Assembly: GCF_000170895.1 (NCBI RefSeq)
Contig: NZ_ABCS01000098.1
Location: 1 to 35,885, forward strand
Direction of reading: 5' to 3'
Origin: Plesiocystis pacifica SIR-1
Lineage (GTDB): Bacteria; Myxococcota_A; Polyangia; Nannocystales; Nannocystaceae
DNA length: 35,885 bases
In this document: positions 1-8,020 of the stretch, piece by piece
How positions within the stretch are numbered: position 1 is the stretch's first letter
Layout: every line of letters begins with the position of its first letter
Made by a program: the position numbers and the translations under genes
The notes under the pieces: model-generated
Told to the model about the DNA's origin: nothing
The model's input: the letters and a program-made list of their open reading frames with translations, nothing else
Database searches by the model: none

Positions 1-128
1 TCGGCGCTCAGATGGGCGTGCGCAGCATCCCGACCATGGCCGTCTACCAGGGCGGGCGGGAGCTGCAGCGCCAAAGCGGCGCCCGCCCGGCCCCGGCGAT
101 CGTCCAGTTCGTCGAAGCCGCGCTGTAG
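1..128 (+). CDS. thioredoxin-like protein, C-terminal end only
   Basis: Only the last 41 codons are inside the window, reading from base 3 to the TAG at 126-128. The peptide contains GVRSIPTMAVYQGGREL and ends IVQFVEAAL. This matches the last part of the thioredoxin fold: the strand with the conserved cis-proline (IPT), the strand-turn-strand with GG, and the C-terminal helix. The CXXC active site would lie upstream, outside the window, so redox activity cannot be confirmed. The gene ends 67 bases before the SDR gene on the same strand. Seen: the cis-Pro motif and fold order. Inferred: thioredoxin or thioredoxin-domain protein. Confidence 0.7.
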   Translation, partial: GAQMGVRSIPTMAVYQGGRELQRQSGARPAPAIVQFVEAAL

Positions 129-195
129 ACGAGCCCGCTCGCGCCGCGACCGCAGCTCCCGGCGCTGTCGAAGCCGCTGCTAAACTGCGTCGCGC

Positions 196-1011
196 ATGCG
201 CAGCTTCGACGCCAAGGTCATCGCAATCACCGGCGGCGCGGGGGGCATCGGAGCGGCGCTGGCCCGGGCCTTCGCGGCCAAGGGAGCCCACCTCGCGCTC
301 CTCGACCTCGACGCCGAAGCGGCCGAGCGAACCGCCGAAGGCCTGCGCCAAGGCGGTGCCCGGTGCTCGGCCCACGCCGTCGACGTCAGCGATCGCGGCG
401 CCCTCGAGCGCGGCCGCGACGAGGTCCTGCGCGAGCACGGAGGCGTGGACGTGCTGATCAACAACGCGGGCCTGACGGTGTTCTCGACCTTCGAGGAGCT
501 CAGCCAGGAAGAGATCGACCGCATCCTCGACGTCAACCTGCGCGCGGTCATCGACGGCTGCAAGCTGTTCATGCCCGCCCTGCGCGAGCGCCCCGAGGCC
601 CACATCGTCAACATCGCCAGCTCCGCGAGCTACGTCGGCATGCCCTGGCAGACCCTCTACTCGGCCACCAAGTTCGCCGTGCGCGGCTTCTCCATGGCCC
701 TGCGCGCGGAGCTGGCCACCTCGCCCATCGGGGTGACCTGCGTGTGCCCGGGGGCGACGGCGACGAACATCATCAACGCCGCGCCCAGCCGCGACGCCGC
801 GGTGACCGACCCCCTCGCCAAGCAGATGCAAAACGCCTTCCCGCCCGATCGCCTGGCCAAGCGGGTCGTCCGCGCGGTCCGCCGCGACCGCGCGATCTTG
901 CCGATCACCCCGGACGGACACGCCTTTGCGATCGGCTCCCACCTCTCGCCCCGGCTGATGCGGGCGAGCATGAAGGCCCTGGCCAAGTACGGCTGGCGCC
1001 GCAACCAGTAG
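196..1011 (+). CDS. short-chain dehydrogenase/reductase (SDR)
   Basis: A 271-residue classical SDR, the usual length for the family. It should catalyse NAD(P)-dependent oxidation or reduction of a hydroxyl/keto group in the cytoplasm. Visible motifs are the Rossmann glycine motif TGGAGGIG (residues 12-19), Asp63 in AVDVSD, NNAG (89-92), and the catalytic tetrad Asn114, Ser142, Tyr155 and Lys159 in YSATK. After the nicotinamide-binding PG comes ATATNI. Asp at the end of the second strand (LLDLD, 36-39) suggests NAD rather than NADP, by family rule. The start is the ATG at 196; TAAACT at 181-186 is a possible -10 box, giving a very short leader. It is probably co-transcribed with the flavin oxidoreductase five bases downstream. 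The substrate cannot be told from sequence. Confidence 0.92.
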   Translation: MRSFDAKVIAITGGAGGIGAALARAFAAKGAHLALLDLDAEAAERTAEGLRQGGARCSAHAVDVSDRGALERGRDEVLREHGGVDVLINNAGLTVFSTFEELSQEEIDRILDVNLRAVIDGCKLFMPALRERPEAHIVNIASSASYVGMPWQTLYSATKFAVRGFSMALRAELATSPIGVTCVCPGATATNIINAAPSRDAAVTDPLAKQMQNAFPPDRLAKRVVRAVRRDRAILPITPDGHAFAIGSHLSPRLMRASMKALAKYGWRRNQ

Positions 1012-1016
1012 ACCCC

Positions 1017-2219
1017 GTGCGCGCCCTGACCCCCTTTCGTCTCCGCGGCCTCGAGCTGCGCAACCGCGTGATCAAGACCGCGACCTACGAGGGCATGAGC
1101 CCCGGCGGCGTGCCGACGCCTGCGCTCACCGAGCACCACGCCGCCCTCGCCCGCGGCGGCGTCGGCATGACGACCCTGGCCTACGTGGCCGTCTCGGCCC
1201 GGGGCCGGACCTTCGCCAACCAGATGGCGATGAGCCCCGAGCTCGTCGCGCCCCTGCGCGCGCTGACGGACGCGGTCCACCGCGAGGGCGCGGCCGCGTC
1301 GATCCAGCTCGCCCACTGCGGGGGCTTTTCCAAGCTCAAAGCGCAGCGAAGCTTCGATCCCCCCGGGCCCCTGGGCCCCTCTCGGGTGCTCAACCGCTAC
1401 GGGCTGATGCAGGGGCTGGTGTGGGTCAAGGCCATGCCCCGCGAGGTCATCGCGGGCCTGCCCGAGACCTTCGCGCGGGCGGCGGGGCTCGCCCTCGACG
1501 CGGGCTTCGACGCCATCGAGCTCCACCTCGGCCACGGCTACCTGCTCAGCCAGTTCCTCTCGCCGCGCACCAACAAGCGCCGCGACGACTACGGCGGCTC
1601 CCTCCAAAACCGCCTGCGCCTGCCCGTCGAGGTGCTCCGGGCCGTGCGCGCCGCCGTCGAGGCCCGCCGCCCCGGCACGCCGATCGTGTGCAAGACCAAC
1701 CTCCGCGACGACCTGCGCGGGGGGCTCGAGCTCGACGAGGCCGTGGAGATCGCCAGGGTCCTCGAGCGCGAGGGGGCCGACGCCCTCGTGCTCAGCGGCG
1801 GCTTCGTCAGCCACTCGGCCTTCTACCTGCTCCGCGGCGACCGGCCCCTGAAAGACATGATCGCCGTCGAGTCCGACCCCAAGCAGCGCCTCGCCCTGCG
1901 CCTGCTCGGCCCGGCCGTGATCGAGGCGCATCCCTTCGAAGAGTTGTTCTTCCTGCCCCTGGCCAGGCAGGTCCGCGCGGCCGTCGACATGCCCCTGTGC
2001 CTGCTCGGCGGCGTGGTCTCGGGGGCGAACATGGAGCAGGCCATGGCCGAGGGCTTCGAGCTCGTCGCCGTGGGCCGGGCGCTGCTCGAGAACCCCAATT
2101 TCGTCCGGGACGTCGCCGCGGGCACCGTCGAGCGCTCGCCGTGTACCCACTGCAACCGCTGCGTCGCCGAGATGGACCGCGGCGGGGTGCGCTGCGTGCT
2201 GCACCCGCCTCCGAGCTAA
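1017..2219 (+). CDS. NADH:flavin oxidoreductase, old yellow enzyme family
   Basis: About 400 residues forming the FMN-binding TIM barrel of the old yellow enzyme / 2,4-dienoyl-CoA reductase group. Evidence includes PFRLRGLELRNRVIKTATYEG at the start, IQLAHCGG (about 96-103), GFDAIELHLGHGYLLSQF followed by LSPRTNKRRDDYGGS, and the phosphate-binding end VAVGRALLENPNFV. Near the C-terminus is a cysteine group CTHCNRC plus a later Cys (C-X2-C-X2-C-X10-C). It resembles, but is spaced differently from, the 4Fe-4S motif of 2,4-dienoyl-CoA reductase, and the protein stops there with no second flavin/NADPH domain. The start is GTG 1017; the frame is open back to 363, but that part overlaps the SDR gene and has no family similarity. 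It lies five bases after the SDR stop, so the two are likely one operon. Substrate unknown. Confidence 0.9.
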   Translation: MRALTPFRLRGLELRNRVIKTATYEGMSPGGVPTPALTEHHAALARGGVGMTTLAYVAVSARGRTFANQMAMSPELVAPLRALTDAVHREGAAASIQLAHCGGFSKLKAQRSFDPPGPLGPSRVLNRYGLMQGLVWVKAMPREVIAGLPETFARAAGLALDAGFDAIELHLGHGYLLSQFLSPRTNKRRDDYGGSLQNRLRLPVEVLRAVRAAVEARRPGTPIVCKTNLRDDLRGGLELDEAVEIARVLEREGADALVLSGGFVSHSAFYLLRGDRPLKDMIAVESDPKQRLALRLLGPAVIEAHPFEELFFLPLARQVRAAVDMPLCLLGGVVSGANMEQAMAEGFELVAVGRALLENPNFVRDVAAGTVERSPCTHCNRCVAEMDRGGVRCVLHPPPS

Positions 2220-2228
2220 CGGGCGCCC

Positions 2229-2897
2229 TCAGCCTGCGCGCAAGACCTGCTCGCGCGCCCACTCGTCGAGGCCCGCGAGGATCCGACGATCCGCCGCGCC
2301 CAAGCGCTCGCCCTGGCGGTAGTGCGTGGGCGCGCCGTCGTGGTCCCAACGCACGGGATCCAGCCAAAAGTAGTGCCTGCCCTGCTGGCTGATCCTGCGC
2401 TCGCCGAGCCACGCCAGCACGGCACGATCGACGCGGCGCGTCGTGTCTCGGAAGAACGAGGTGTACCAGCGACGCTCGGTCGGCCGCTTGCGCAGGAACC
2501 CGTGGTCATCGACGAAGAAGCGCCAGCGCCGATGCACCACCCAGCCGCCCTCGAGATCGCCCGAGCGCGGCAAGAGGTGGTCGTAGAGGACGTGGCGCTG
2601 GGCGAGGGAGCGCGCGTCGAAGGTCGCCACCAGCTCGCCGTGGACCTTTCGCCACGGCCGGCCCACCTGGGCGGCGAGCCAGCGCTCCGCCGGGCCGAGC
2701 TTGTCCGAGAAGCCCCGGTAGACCTTGCGTCGACGGACCGCGCACTCGTCCTCGAAGTCCGCGGTGTTTGTGCACCAACGCCGAGCCTGCTGCCGCGACG
2801 CCCGGCGCTGGACGGTGTTCGAGCTGCGCCGCTCCCAGACGTTTCCAGGGTAGCGGCCCCCCTCGATGACCGTGCGCTCGAGCCGTTTGGTCGCCAT
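2229..2897 (-). CDS. hypothetical protein, 222 aa, unrecognised
   Basis: A leftward ORF of 222 residues starting MATKRLERT, convergent with the flavin oxidoreductase (nine bases apart). I do not recognise a named family. It is rich in Arg and Trp, has no signal peptide or membrane segment, and contains a stretch with GRPWRKVHGELV followed about 20 residues later by HVLYDHL. This looks like a conserved core with His/Asp residues that could be functional. A second conserved-looking part is GWVVHRRWRFFVDDHGFLR, and the C-terminus is charged. The frame is open upstream to 3065, but those extra residues are low-complexity and run into the divergent gene's start region, so ATG 2897 is preferred. 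A G-rich GAGGGGG stretch lies just before it. Divergent from the next gene with 166 bases between. Confidence 0.7.
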   Translation of the reverse strand: MATKRLERTVIEGGRYPGNVWERRSSNTVQRRASRQQARRWCTNTADFEDECAVRRRKVYRGFSDKLGPAERWLAAQVGRPWRKVHGELVATFDARSLAQRHVLYDHLLPRSGDLEGGWVVHRRWRFFVDDHGFLRKRPTERRWYTSFFRDTTRRVDRAVLAWLGERRISQQGRHYFWLDPVRWDHDGAPTHYRQGERLGAADRRILAGLDEWAREQVLRAG

Positions 2898-3063
2898 CCC
2901 CCTCAGGCTGGATCGGCGGCCGATGTCGAGCAACGCGGATCCCGGCTCCTCGAGCTGCGATTCCTCGGGGCGTCCTCCCCCCGAACCGCGCGCTGCTCCG
3001 GGGCTCAGCGACCCCGCGTCGGCTCCGCTGGCGTCTGCGCCCAACAACCCCCACAGTCGAACC

Positions 3064-3555
3064 ATGGCTTGGCGAGTGGTGAAGCGGCGCCTCGGTCGGG
3101 CGGGGGGCGAGCGCGAGCGCCTGCACCGGCAGCGCGAATGGGATCAGCGCCACGGCGAGGGCATGTGGGCCATCGGCTACGTCCTCGACGGCGCCTTCGT
3201 GACCCAGGCCGAGGCCTACGCGCGCATCTACGTGCCCAGCTACGCCGACTTCTTCGACGCCCACCCCGAGGTCCTCGACGAGCTCCTGCGCACCGCCAAG
3301 GCCCTCCGCAACCCCCACGCCGAGGCGACCACCGGCGTCGACCTGCAGGTCCCGGCGATCCTCGAGATCCTCGAGGCCCGCGGCCTGAGCCTGCGCGGCG
3401 ACGCCCTGGTCGACATCGGGACCTGGAAGAACCAGGCCTCCCACGCCATCAGCGTGCGCCTGAGCCCGCTGCAGGTCCCCTGCCACGGCTTCCCCAAGCT
3501 GACCCTCGAAAAATTCTGGCAGTCCAAAAAGTGCCTCGCGGTGTGGGCGACCTGA
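3064..3555 (+). CDS. hypothetical protein, 163 aa, unrecognised
   Basis: A 163-residue protein beginning MAWRVVKRRLGRAGGERE, a basic N-terminus without an obvious signal sequence. The middle is mostly helical and acidic (DFFDAHPEVLDELLRTAKAL), followed by GVDLQVPAILEILEARGL and a C-terminal part ending in FWQSKKCLAVW. I recognise no domain. The ATG at 3064 is chosen because upstream in-frame sequence (from 2866) is Ser/Pro-rich and overlaps the divergent gene. It sits between the divergent 222-aa gene and the convergent LRR lipoprotein. Both it and its divergent partner are orphans of unknown role; a functional link between them is only a guess from their arrangement. Confidence 0.65.
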   Translation: MAWRVVKRRLGRAGGERERLHRQREWDQRHGEGMWAIGYVLDGAFVTQAEAYARIYVPSYADFFDAHPEVLDELLRTAKALRNPHAEATTGVDLQVPAILEILEARGLSLRGDALVDIGTWKNQASHAISVRLSPLQVPCHGFPKLTLEKFWQSKKCLAVWAT

Positions 3556-3682
3556 CGAGCACCGCGTGTCCGAAGTCCGTGCCGGGTTTGCGGTGGAGCT
3601 CCCACGGCGAGGAGCGGCCATGGACGACGCCCGCGTGGCCCGCTGGGTCCGGCGCGTGTTGAAGACCTGAGCCTGCTCGCTC

Positions 3683-5017
3683 TCAGCCCCCGCCCAGGCC
3701 GCACTCTTCGAAGTTGCAGTCCCAGTTGACCACCACCTCTTGCTGGCAGATCGGCGCGGCCCCGCCCGGCCCCAGCGTGGCCTCGTCGATCCACAGCTCG
3801 GCGCAGGGCTGGATGGGCAAGGCCGCGACGGCCTCGCCGTCGGAGAGCGGGTTCTGGCGCAGGTCCAGGTAGGTGATGACCTCGGGCTCGTCGCCGTGCA
3901 GGGGCGCGACGTCGACGATGGCGTTGTCGCGCAGGTGTAGGCGCGCGACGTCGGCGAGGCCCGTGAGGTCCGAGACGCCGTTGGCGATGAGGCTGACCTC
4001 CTCCAGCTCCTGCAGCTCAGCGAGGGGGCTCAGGTCCGTGATGGCGTTGAGGTTGGCGTTGACGACCCGCAGCGCGGGAAGGCTCGCGAGCACGGCGATC
4101 TCGGTCAGCCCGTTTTCGTCGACGTGCAGGTGCTCGAGGCCCGGGGTCAGCGCGGGATCGAGGGCGGCGATGCTGGTCAGCTCGTTGCCGCCGACCCGCA
4201 GGATGCTCAGCTCCGGGTAGGCGTGGGGCAGCGCGAGGCTCGACAGGGCGCAGTCCATGGCCACGAGGTTCATCAGCGCGGGCTCCTCGGGCAGGCTGCT
4301 CAAGTCCGTGAGCGGCGTGTCCGAGAGATAGAGGGACTCGAGGGTCGGGATGGTCGGCAAGCCGTCGAGGCTGCTCAGCTGCGTCCCCGACAGGTCAAGA
4401 CCGGTGAGCGCGCTCAGGCCCGTGAGCCCCTCGACGGCGGGGATGGGGTTGTTGCGGACGTCCACATAGTCGAGGGCCGCGAGGTCGACGAGGGCCGCGA
4501 GGGACTCGATCTGGTTGTCGTTGAGCCCGACCCACTCGAGCGCGGGCAGCTCGGCGAGGGGGCTCAGATCGACGATCGCGTTGTAGCCGAGCTCCACCCG
4601 GGTCAGCTCGCCGAGGCTCACCAGCGGCGAGAGGTCGACGATGCTGCCCTCGACGAGGCGGAGCTCCTCGAGGTTGACCAGGCACTCGATCCCGCTCAGG
4701 TCCGAGACGCCCGCGAGCAGGCCTCCGTTGACCGCGCTCAGGCTCGCCGCGGCCTCGGCGGTGATCGCCTCTCCCTCCGACAGGCCCAGGTCGTCGGCCA
4801 CGACCGCCCGCAGGGCTGGGTCCGCGAAGCTGCAGGCGTCCACGGGCGCGCCCTCGGTCTCGGTCTCGGTCTCGGTCTCGGCCTCGTCTTCGCCCACATC
4901 CTCGTCGGAGCCTTCGGTCTCGCCCTCGGTCTCGCCCTCCTCGGCGTCCGAGACCGCGCCGGGAGCACACGCACAGGTCAGCAGCCCGAGCACCAGGGGG
5001 AGCGCGCGACGATCCAT
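3683..5017 (-). CDS. leucine-rich-repeat (internalin-like) lipoprotein
   Basis: A 444-residue exported protein. The N-terminus MDRRALPLVLGLLTCACAPG is a short signal peptide with Cys residues placed for lipidation. A Glu/Thr/Asp linker follows (about residues 25-55), then a cap of the type FADPALRAVVADDLGL, then about a dozen 20-24-residue LRRs of the kind L..L..L.L..N.I.DLSPLA.LP.LE.V. The C-terminus contains CNFEECGLGGG. LRR surface proteins bind other proteins; the ligand is unknown. The upstream in-frame extension to 5365 is rejected because the signal peptide starts at ATG 5017. TACTCC (rc of 5026-5031) lies eight bases upstream and may be the -10 box. The TETETETE run in the linker is encoded by a hexanucleotide repeat near 4855-4880, a possible site of length variation. 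Confidence 0.88.
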   Translation of the reverse strand: MDRRALPLVLGLLTCACAPGAVSDAEEGETEGETEGSDEDVGEDEAETETETETEGAPVDACSFADPALRAVVADDLGLSEGEAITAEAAASLSAVNGGLLAGVSDLSGIECLVNLEELRLVEGSIVDLSPLVSLGELTRVELGYNAIVDLSPLAELPALEWVGLNDNQIESLAALVDLAALDYVDVRNNPIPAVEGLTGLSALTGLDLSGTQLSSLDGLPTIPTLESLYLSDTPLTDLSSLPEEPALMNLVAMDCALSSLALPHAYPELSILRVGGNELTSIAALDPALTPGLEHLHVDENGLTEIAVLASLPALRVVNANLNAITDLSPLAELQELEEVSLIANGVSDLTGLADVARLHLRDNAIVDVAPLHGDEPEVITYLDLRQNPLSDGEAVAALPIQPCAELWIDEATLGPGGAAPICQQEVVVNWDCNFEECGLGGG

Positions 5018-5131
5018 CGATCCCAGGAGTACCACCCGGCCAGCGGATCGATCACGCCTCGGCGCCCTCGCCGAGGGACGCGAAGGCGCAGGACCACGCG
5101 CGAGTACCAGGATCCGCGGGGTCGCAAGCGC

Positions 5132-5567
5132 ATGATCGACCGCGTCGCCAAGCTCGTGCTGCGCACCACCAAGCGCAAAGCCATGGGCTGGAGCTTCCAC
5201 GACGGCCGCTTTGGCCAGCCCCTCGACGAGGCGCGCGGGCCCTTCGGCGAGGCCCTCGAGCTCGCCCGGTGGGCGCCCTCGGCCAAGAACGAGCAGCCCT
5301 GGCGCGCCGTGGTCCGCCCCGACGGGCGGGGCGTGGACCTCTACGTCGAGCTTGGCCTGCGCCACCAGGTCGGGGTGGGTCGCAAGATGTACGCCTGCAA
5401 CCCCGAGTACCTCGACCTGGGCACCTTCATCCGCGGCCTCGACGTCGGCCTCGCCGCTCGAGGCGTGCGCGGGCGGTGGCGCGCCGAGGACCCTGGCCTG
5501 GCCTGGCCTGGCCCTCCCGACGGGGGTCGACCTCGAGTACCTGACCAGCTTCGTGCCCGACCCCTAG
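5132..5567 (+). pseudogene. TM1586-type nitroreductase remnant, N-terminally truncated and frameshifted
   Basis: Reading from ATG 5132 gives RKAMGWSFHDG, then ALELARWAPSAKNEQPWR, then EYLDLGTFIRGLDVGLAARG and RGRWRAEDPG. This matches, from memory of the family, the second half of TM1586-type putative nitroreductases (Pfam PF14512): an APSA.N.QPW flavin-binding segment, then a DLG...H..LAA helix and a short C-terminal strand. The first half, with the RRSVR segment, is absent; upstream sequence belongs to the LRR gene's start. At 5492-5513 four CCTGG units break the frame. Adding one unit restores PGLALPTGVDLEYLTSFVPDP and a TAG at 5565-5567, the expected family ending. In the present frame translation runs on without a stop into the next lipoprotein. 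Two independent lesions suggest a pseudogene, although a slippage switch or sequencing error is possible for the second. Confidence 0.6.
5492..5513 (+). repeat. pentanucleotide tandem repeat (CCTGG)4
   Basis: Four perfect CCTGG units plus CC inside the nitroreductase remnant. As five is not a multiple of three, each unit gained or lost changes the reading frame; a fifth unit would rejoin the two halves of the protein. Confidence 0.9.
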
Positions 5568-5584
5568 CGAGCCCGCGTCCGGGA

Positions 5585-5590
5585 TACCAT
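5585..5590 (+). promoter_or_regulatory. TANNNN box (TACCAT), six bases before ATG 5597
   Basis: The box ends exactly six bases before the start codon, where a -10 element would place transcription start on the A of ATG. No clear -35 box or Shine-Dalgarno sequence is seen. The same geometry recurs at four other starts in the window. Confidence 0.5.
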
Positions 5591-5596
5591 CGAGCG

Positions 5597-6967
5597 ATGC
5601 CGCGCTCTTCTCTCGTCGTGCTCGTCGCGCTCTCGGCCCTCGCCTGCGGGCGCGCTCCCCTGAGCGGGGACGAGGGCGACGACGCGGCCACGGACGGCGA
5701 GAGCGGCGAGGACGAGGCCTCGACCGACTCGGACACGAGCGAGAGCGAGAGCGAAGACACCAGCTCCGAGACCGACACCGCGGACACCGACAGCTCCGAG
5801 ACTGGAGCGGAGCCAGAGCCCCTGTCCGGGGACAACTGCGACGTGGAGCTGCGCTGGGCCCACGTCGCCGAGGGCGGTGACCCCGAGGACGTCCTGCGCA
5901 GGCTCGCCGTCCACGACGGCCTCGCGGTCCTCGGAGGTGAGCACGTCGACGGCGAAGACCGGGCCCAGCTCGTGGTCGCCGTCGACGCCCCCTCAGCCCA
6001 GACCCGCTGGCAGACCAGCTGGGCGGACCCCTTCGTGTCCTTCGAGGATGCGCCGGGCATCCAGGGCGTGGCCGACGTGCGCGTGGACGCCGGGCGGGTG
6101 TTCGCCCTCGGCGCGAGCCCCGACATCGACGGCGGCGTCCCGACCTGGTTCTCCGTCCACGACCCAAACGGAGAGTCGCTCGCGCTCACGACCACGCAGG
6201 ACGCCCAGTGGCGTCGGCTGACCCGCGACGGCGACCGCCTGCTGGTCGTCGGTCTCCACCGCGACGGCCCCCGCGACGACCTCTACCAAGCGCTGGCATG
6301 GTTCGACGACCAGGGCCAGCTCGACGAGCTCGTCGAGGCCGAGCCCGCCGCCCTGTGGATCGACGACGTGATCGCCGACGCAGGCCGGATCTGGTTCGCC
6401 GGCAAGCAGTTCGGCTGCGGCTTCATCGGCGAGTACGCCCCCGACGGGGCGCTGCTGTGGTCGACCTGCGTCGACGCCGTCGAAGACGAAGACATCGGCG
6501 CGCTCACGGCCTTGAGCACCCTGCCCGACGCCGAGGGGACCCTGGTGGCCGTCGGTGGCGTCGACGCCGTCAAAGAGCACCCCGAGCGGGGCGCGTGGCT
6601 GTTCACCGAGCCCCACCTCAGCGCCTGGACCCGCGAGGGCCAGCCCGCCTTCGACTGGACCCCCGGCCCCGGCAGCTTCCAAACGGGCCAATTCGACGAC
6701 CTGGCCGTGCTCCCCGACGGAGGCTTCGTCGCGGTCAGCACCGAGCGGGACGTCACCACGCCCGAAGACCCCAGCACCCCGGTCCTCTACCGCTTCGACG
6801 GCGCCGGCGCGCTCCTGACCCGCTGCGAGCTCAGCCGCGGCGCGGGCTGGAGCGCCGCGCTCCCGGCCGTCGAGGTCGACGGCGATCGCGTCGTCGCCCT
6901 GCTCGTGGGCGCCGTCGGAGACGAGCCCGCCGTCAGCGACCACGCCCTGGTCGAGATCGAATTTTGA
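5597..6967 (+). CDS. acidic-linker lipoprotein with probable beta-propeller domain
   Basis: A 456-residue protein. The N-terminus MPRSSLVVLVALSALACG is a signal peptide with a lipobox ending in Cys17. About 55 residues of Asp/Glu/Ser/Thr linker follow, then a long domain starting at CDVELRWAHVAEGGDPEDVL. This domain has repeating Trp/Gly/Asp strands (DGLAVLGGEHVDGEDRAQL, RIWFAGKQFGCGF, GGFVAVSTERD), a pattern common in delta-60/propeller-like repeat proteins from myxobacteria. It is probably anchored to the outer membrane and exposed; its function is unknown. ATG 5597 is chosen over the in-frame upstream sequence because of the signal peptide and the TACCAT box. Convergent with the radical SAM gene, with six bases between them. 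Confidence 0.85.
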   Translation: MPRSSLVVLVALSALACGRAPLSGDEGDDAATDGESGEDEASTDSDTSESESEDTSSETDTADTDSSETGAEPEPLSGDNCDVELRWAHVAEGGDPEDVLRRLAVHDGLAVLGGEHVDGEDRAQLVVAVDAPSAQTRWQTSWADPFVSFEDAPGIQGVADVRVDAGRVFALGASPDIDGGVPTWFSVHDPNGESLALTTTQDAQWRRLTRDGDRLLVVGLHRDGPRDDLYQALAWFDDQGQLDELVEAEPAALWIDDVIADAGRIWFAGKQFGCGFIGEYAPDGALLWSTCVDAVEDEDIGALTALSTLPDAEGTLVAVGGVDAVKEHPERGAWLFTEPHLSAWTREGQPAFDWTPGPGSFQTGQFDDLAVLPDGGFVAVSTERDVTTPEDPSTPVLYRFDGAGALLTRCELSRGAGWSAALPAVEVDGDRVVALLVGAVGDEPAVSDHALVEIEF

Positions 6968-6973
6968 CTCGGC

Positions 6974-7870
6974 TCACAGCCCGCGCAGATGCTCGGGCTT
7001 GAGCAGGGCCTCGTCGCCCCGGGCGATGACCGCGTCGAGGACCTCGACCATGGCCGCCTTGTCCCGGGGCAAGGTCCCGCGCAGGGGCAGGTAGTTGCTG
7101 GCGTGGTTGCTCGAGAACCGGCAGTTCGAAAACTCGCTCTCGGCCACGATGGTGCGCAGCTCCTCGAGCATGCGGAACTTCGAGGGCAGCTCGAACTCGC
7201 CGGCGGACTGCATGTCGAACAAGGGCGTGCCCGGCACGACGGTGGTCGTCAGCGCCCCGACGTAGGGCGGGTCCATGCGCGTGAGCGCCTGCGCCGTGCT
7301 GCGGGCGTGCTGCTCGCTCAGGCCCACGCCGCCGATGCCCAGGAGCACGATGACCGAGTGCTGGACGCCCGCGGCGCGCAGCTTGTCCGCGGTCTCGATC
7401 AGCTCTGGCCGCGTGCCGCCCTTGTCGATGCGCTCGAGGACCTCGGCGTCGCCGGTCTCCATGCCGTGGTAGACGATGCCCAGCCCGGCCTCGCGCAGGG
7501 CCGTCAGCTCTTCGACGGACTTGCGCCCGACGCTGCGGGTGTCGCCGTAGCTGCCCACGCGCTCGACCCAGGGCAGGTGCTCTCGGATCGCGGCGAGGAT
7601 CTGCAGCAGCCGCCGGGTCGGGAGGATCAGCGCGTCCCCGTCGCACAGGAACACCTTGGTGCTGCGAAAGCCTCGCCGGCCGGGGCGCCGACCCATGGCC
7701 CCGGCCTCGATGATGTCGGCCTCGACCTGCCCCCAGTCCTTGGGCCGAAAGCGCTTGTCCCGGTACATGTCGCAGTAGACGCAGCGGTTGTGGCTGCAGC
7801 CGAGGGTGACCTGGATGAGCAGGCTGTGGGCCTCGCTCGGCGGGCGGTAGATGCGACCGACGTAGTCCAT
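6974..7870 (-). CDS. radical SAM protein
   Basis: A 298-residue enzyme expected to bind a 4Fe-4S cluster and S-adenosylmethionine. The cluster motif is GCSHNRCVYCDMY with Cys25, Cys30 and Cys33. The CX4CX2C spacing differs from the classical CX3CX2C and fits the branch with QVT.GCSHN.C.FC.MY followed by a KRFR motif. Next come FLCDGDALI (about 75-83), the GSYGDTRSV segment, the glycine-rich GLGIVYHGMETGD and VIVLLGIGGVGLSEQHA. No B12-binding or SPASM domain is seen, so this is a minimal radical SAM core of unknown substrate in the cytoplasm. TACTCT (rc of 7878-7883) lies seven bases upstream of ATG 7870, suggesting a near-leaderless transcript. Divergent from the MlaC-like gene. Confidence 0.88.
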   Translation of the reverse strand: MDYVGRIYRPPSEAHSLLIQVTLGCSHNRCVYCDMYRDKRFRPKDWGQVEADIIEAGAMGRRPGRRGFRSTKVFLCDGDALILPTRRLLQILAAIREHLPWVERVGSYGDTRSVGRKSVEELTALREAGLGIVYHGMETGDAEVLERIDKGGTRPELIETADKLRAAGVQHSVIVLLGIGGVGLSEQHARSTAQALTRMDPPYVGALTTTVVPGTPLFDMQSAGEFELPSKFRMLEELRTIVAESEFSNCRFSSNHASNYLPLRGTLPRDKAAMVEVLDAVIARGDEALLKPEHLRGL

Positions 7871-7877
7871 CGCGGGG

Positions 7878-7883
7878 AGAGTA
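7878..7883 (-). promoter_or_regulatory. TANNNN box (TACTCT), seven bases before ATG 7870
   Basis: The reverse complement reads TACTCT followed by CCCCGCG and the ATG. It is a -10-like box one base further from the start than the six-base spacing seen at other genes here. Confidence 0.35.
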
Positions 7884-7950
7884 CCCGCCCCTCCCCGGGC
7901 TCAGCCCGATCGAGGGCAACGAGGCGGGGACAACACCCGAGGACGGGGGC

Positions 7951-7966
7951 TCAGGACGGGTCCTGA
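7951..7966. promoter_or_regulatory. inverted repeat between divergent genes
   Basis: Arms TCAGGAC (7951-7957) and GTCCTGA (7960-7966) are separated by GG, in the 150-base gap between the radical SAM gene and the MlaC-like gene. It could be a dimer-binding operator or a small hairpin. No regulator gene is adjacent. Confidence 0.3.
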
Positions 7967-8020
7967 CTGGCCGCAGGCGGCTGAATAGCAGCACGCGCAG
8001 CCTCGTCTGCAGGACTCGCC

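Noticed and set aside
363..1016. Upstream extension of the flavin oxidoreductase frame
   Set aside because: It overlaps the complete SDR gene and encodes Arg/Pro-rich noise. The family N-terminus begins just after GTG 1017.
3566..3670. A 34-codon rightward ORF (VSEVRAGFAVELPRRG...) with a possible ribosome site before an inner ATG at 3620
   Set aside because: A faint likeness to accessory transposon proteins was considered, but it is too short and there are no terminal repeats or other transposon parts.
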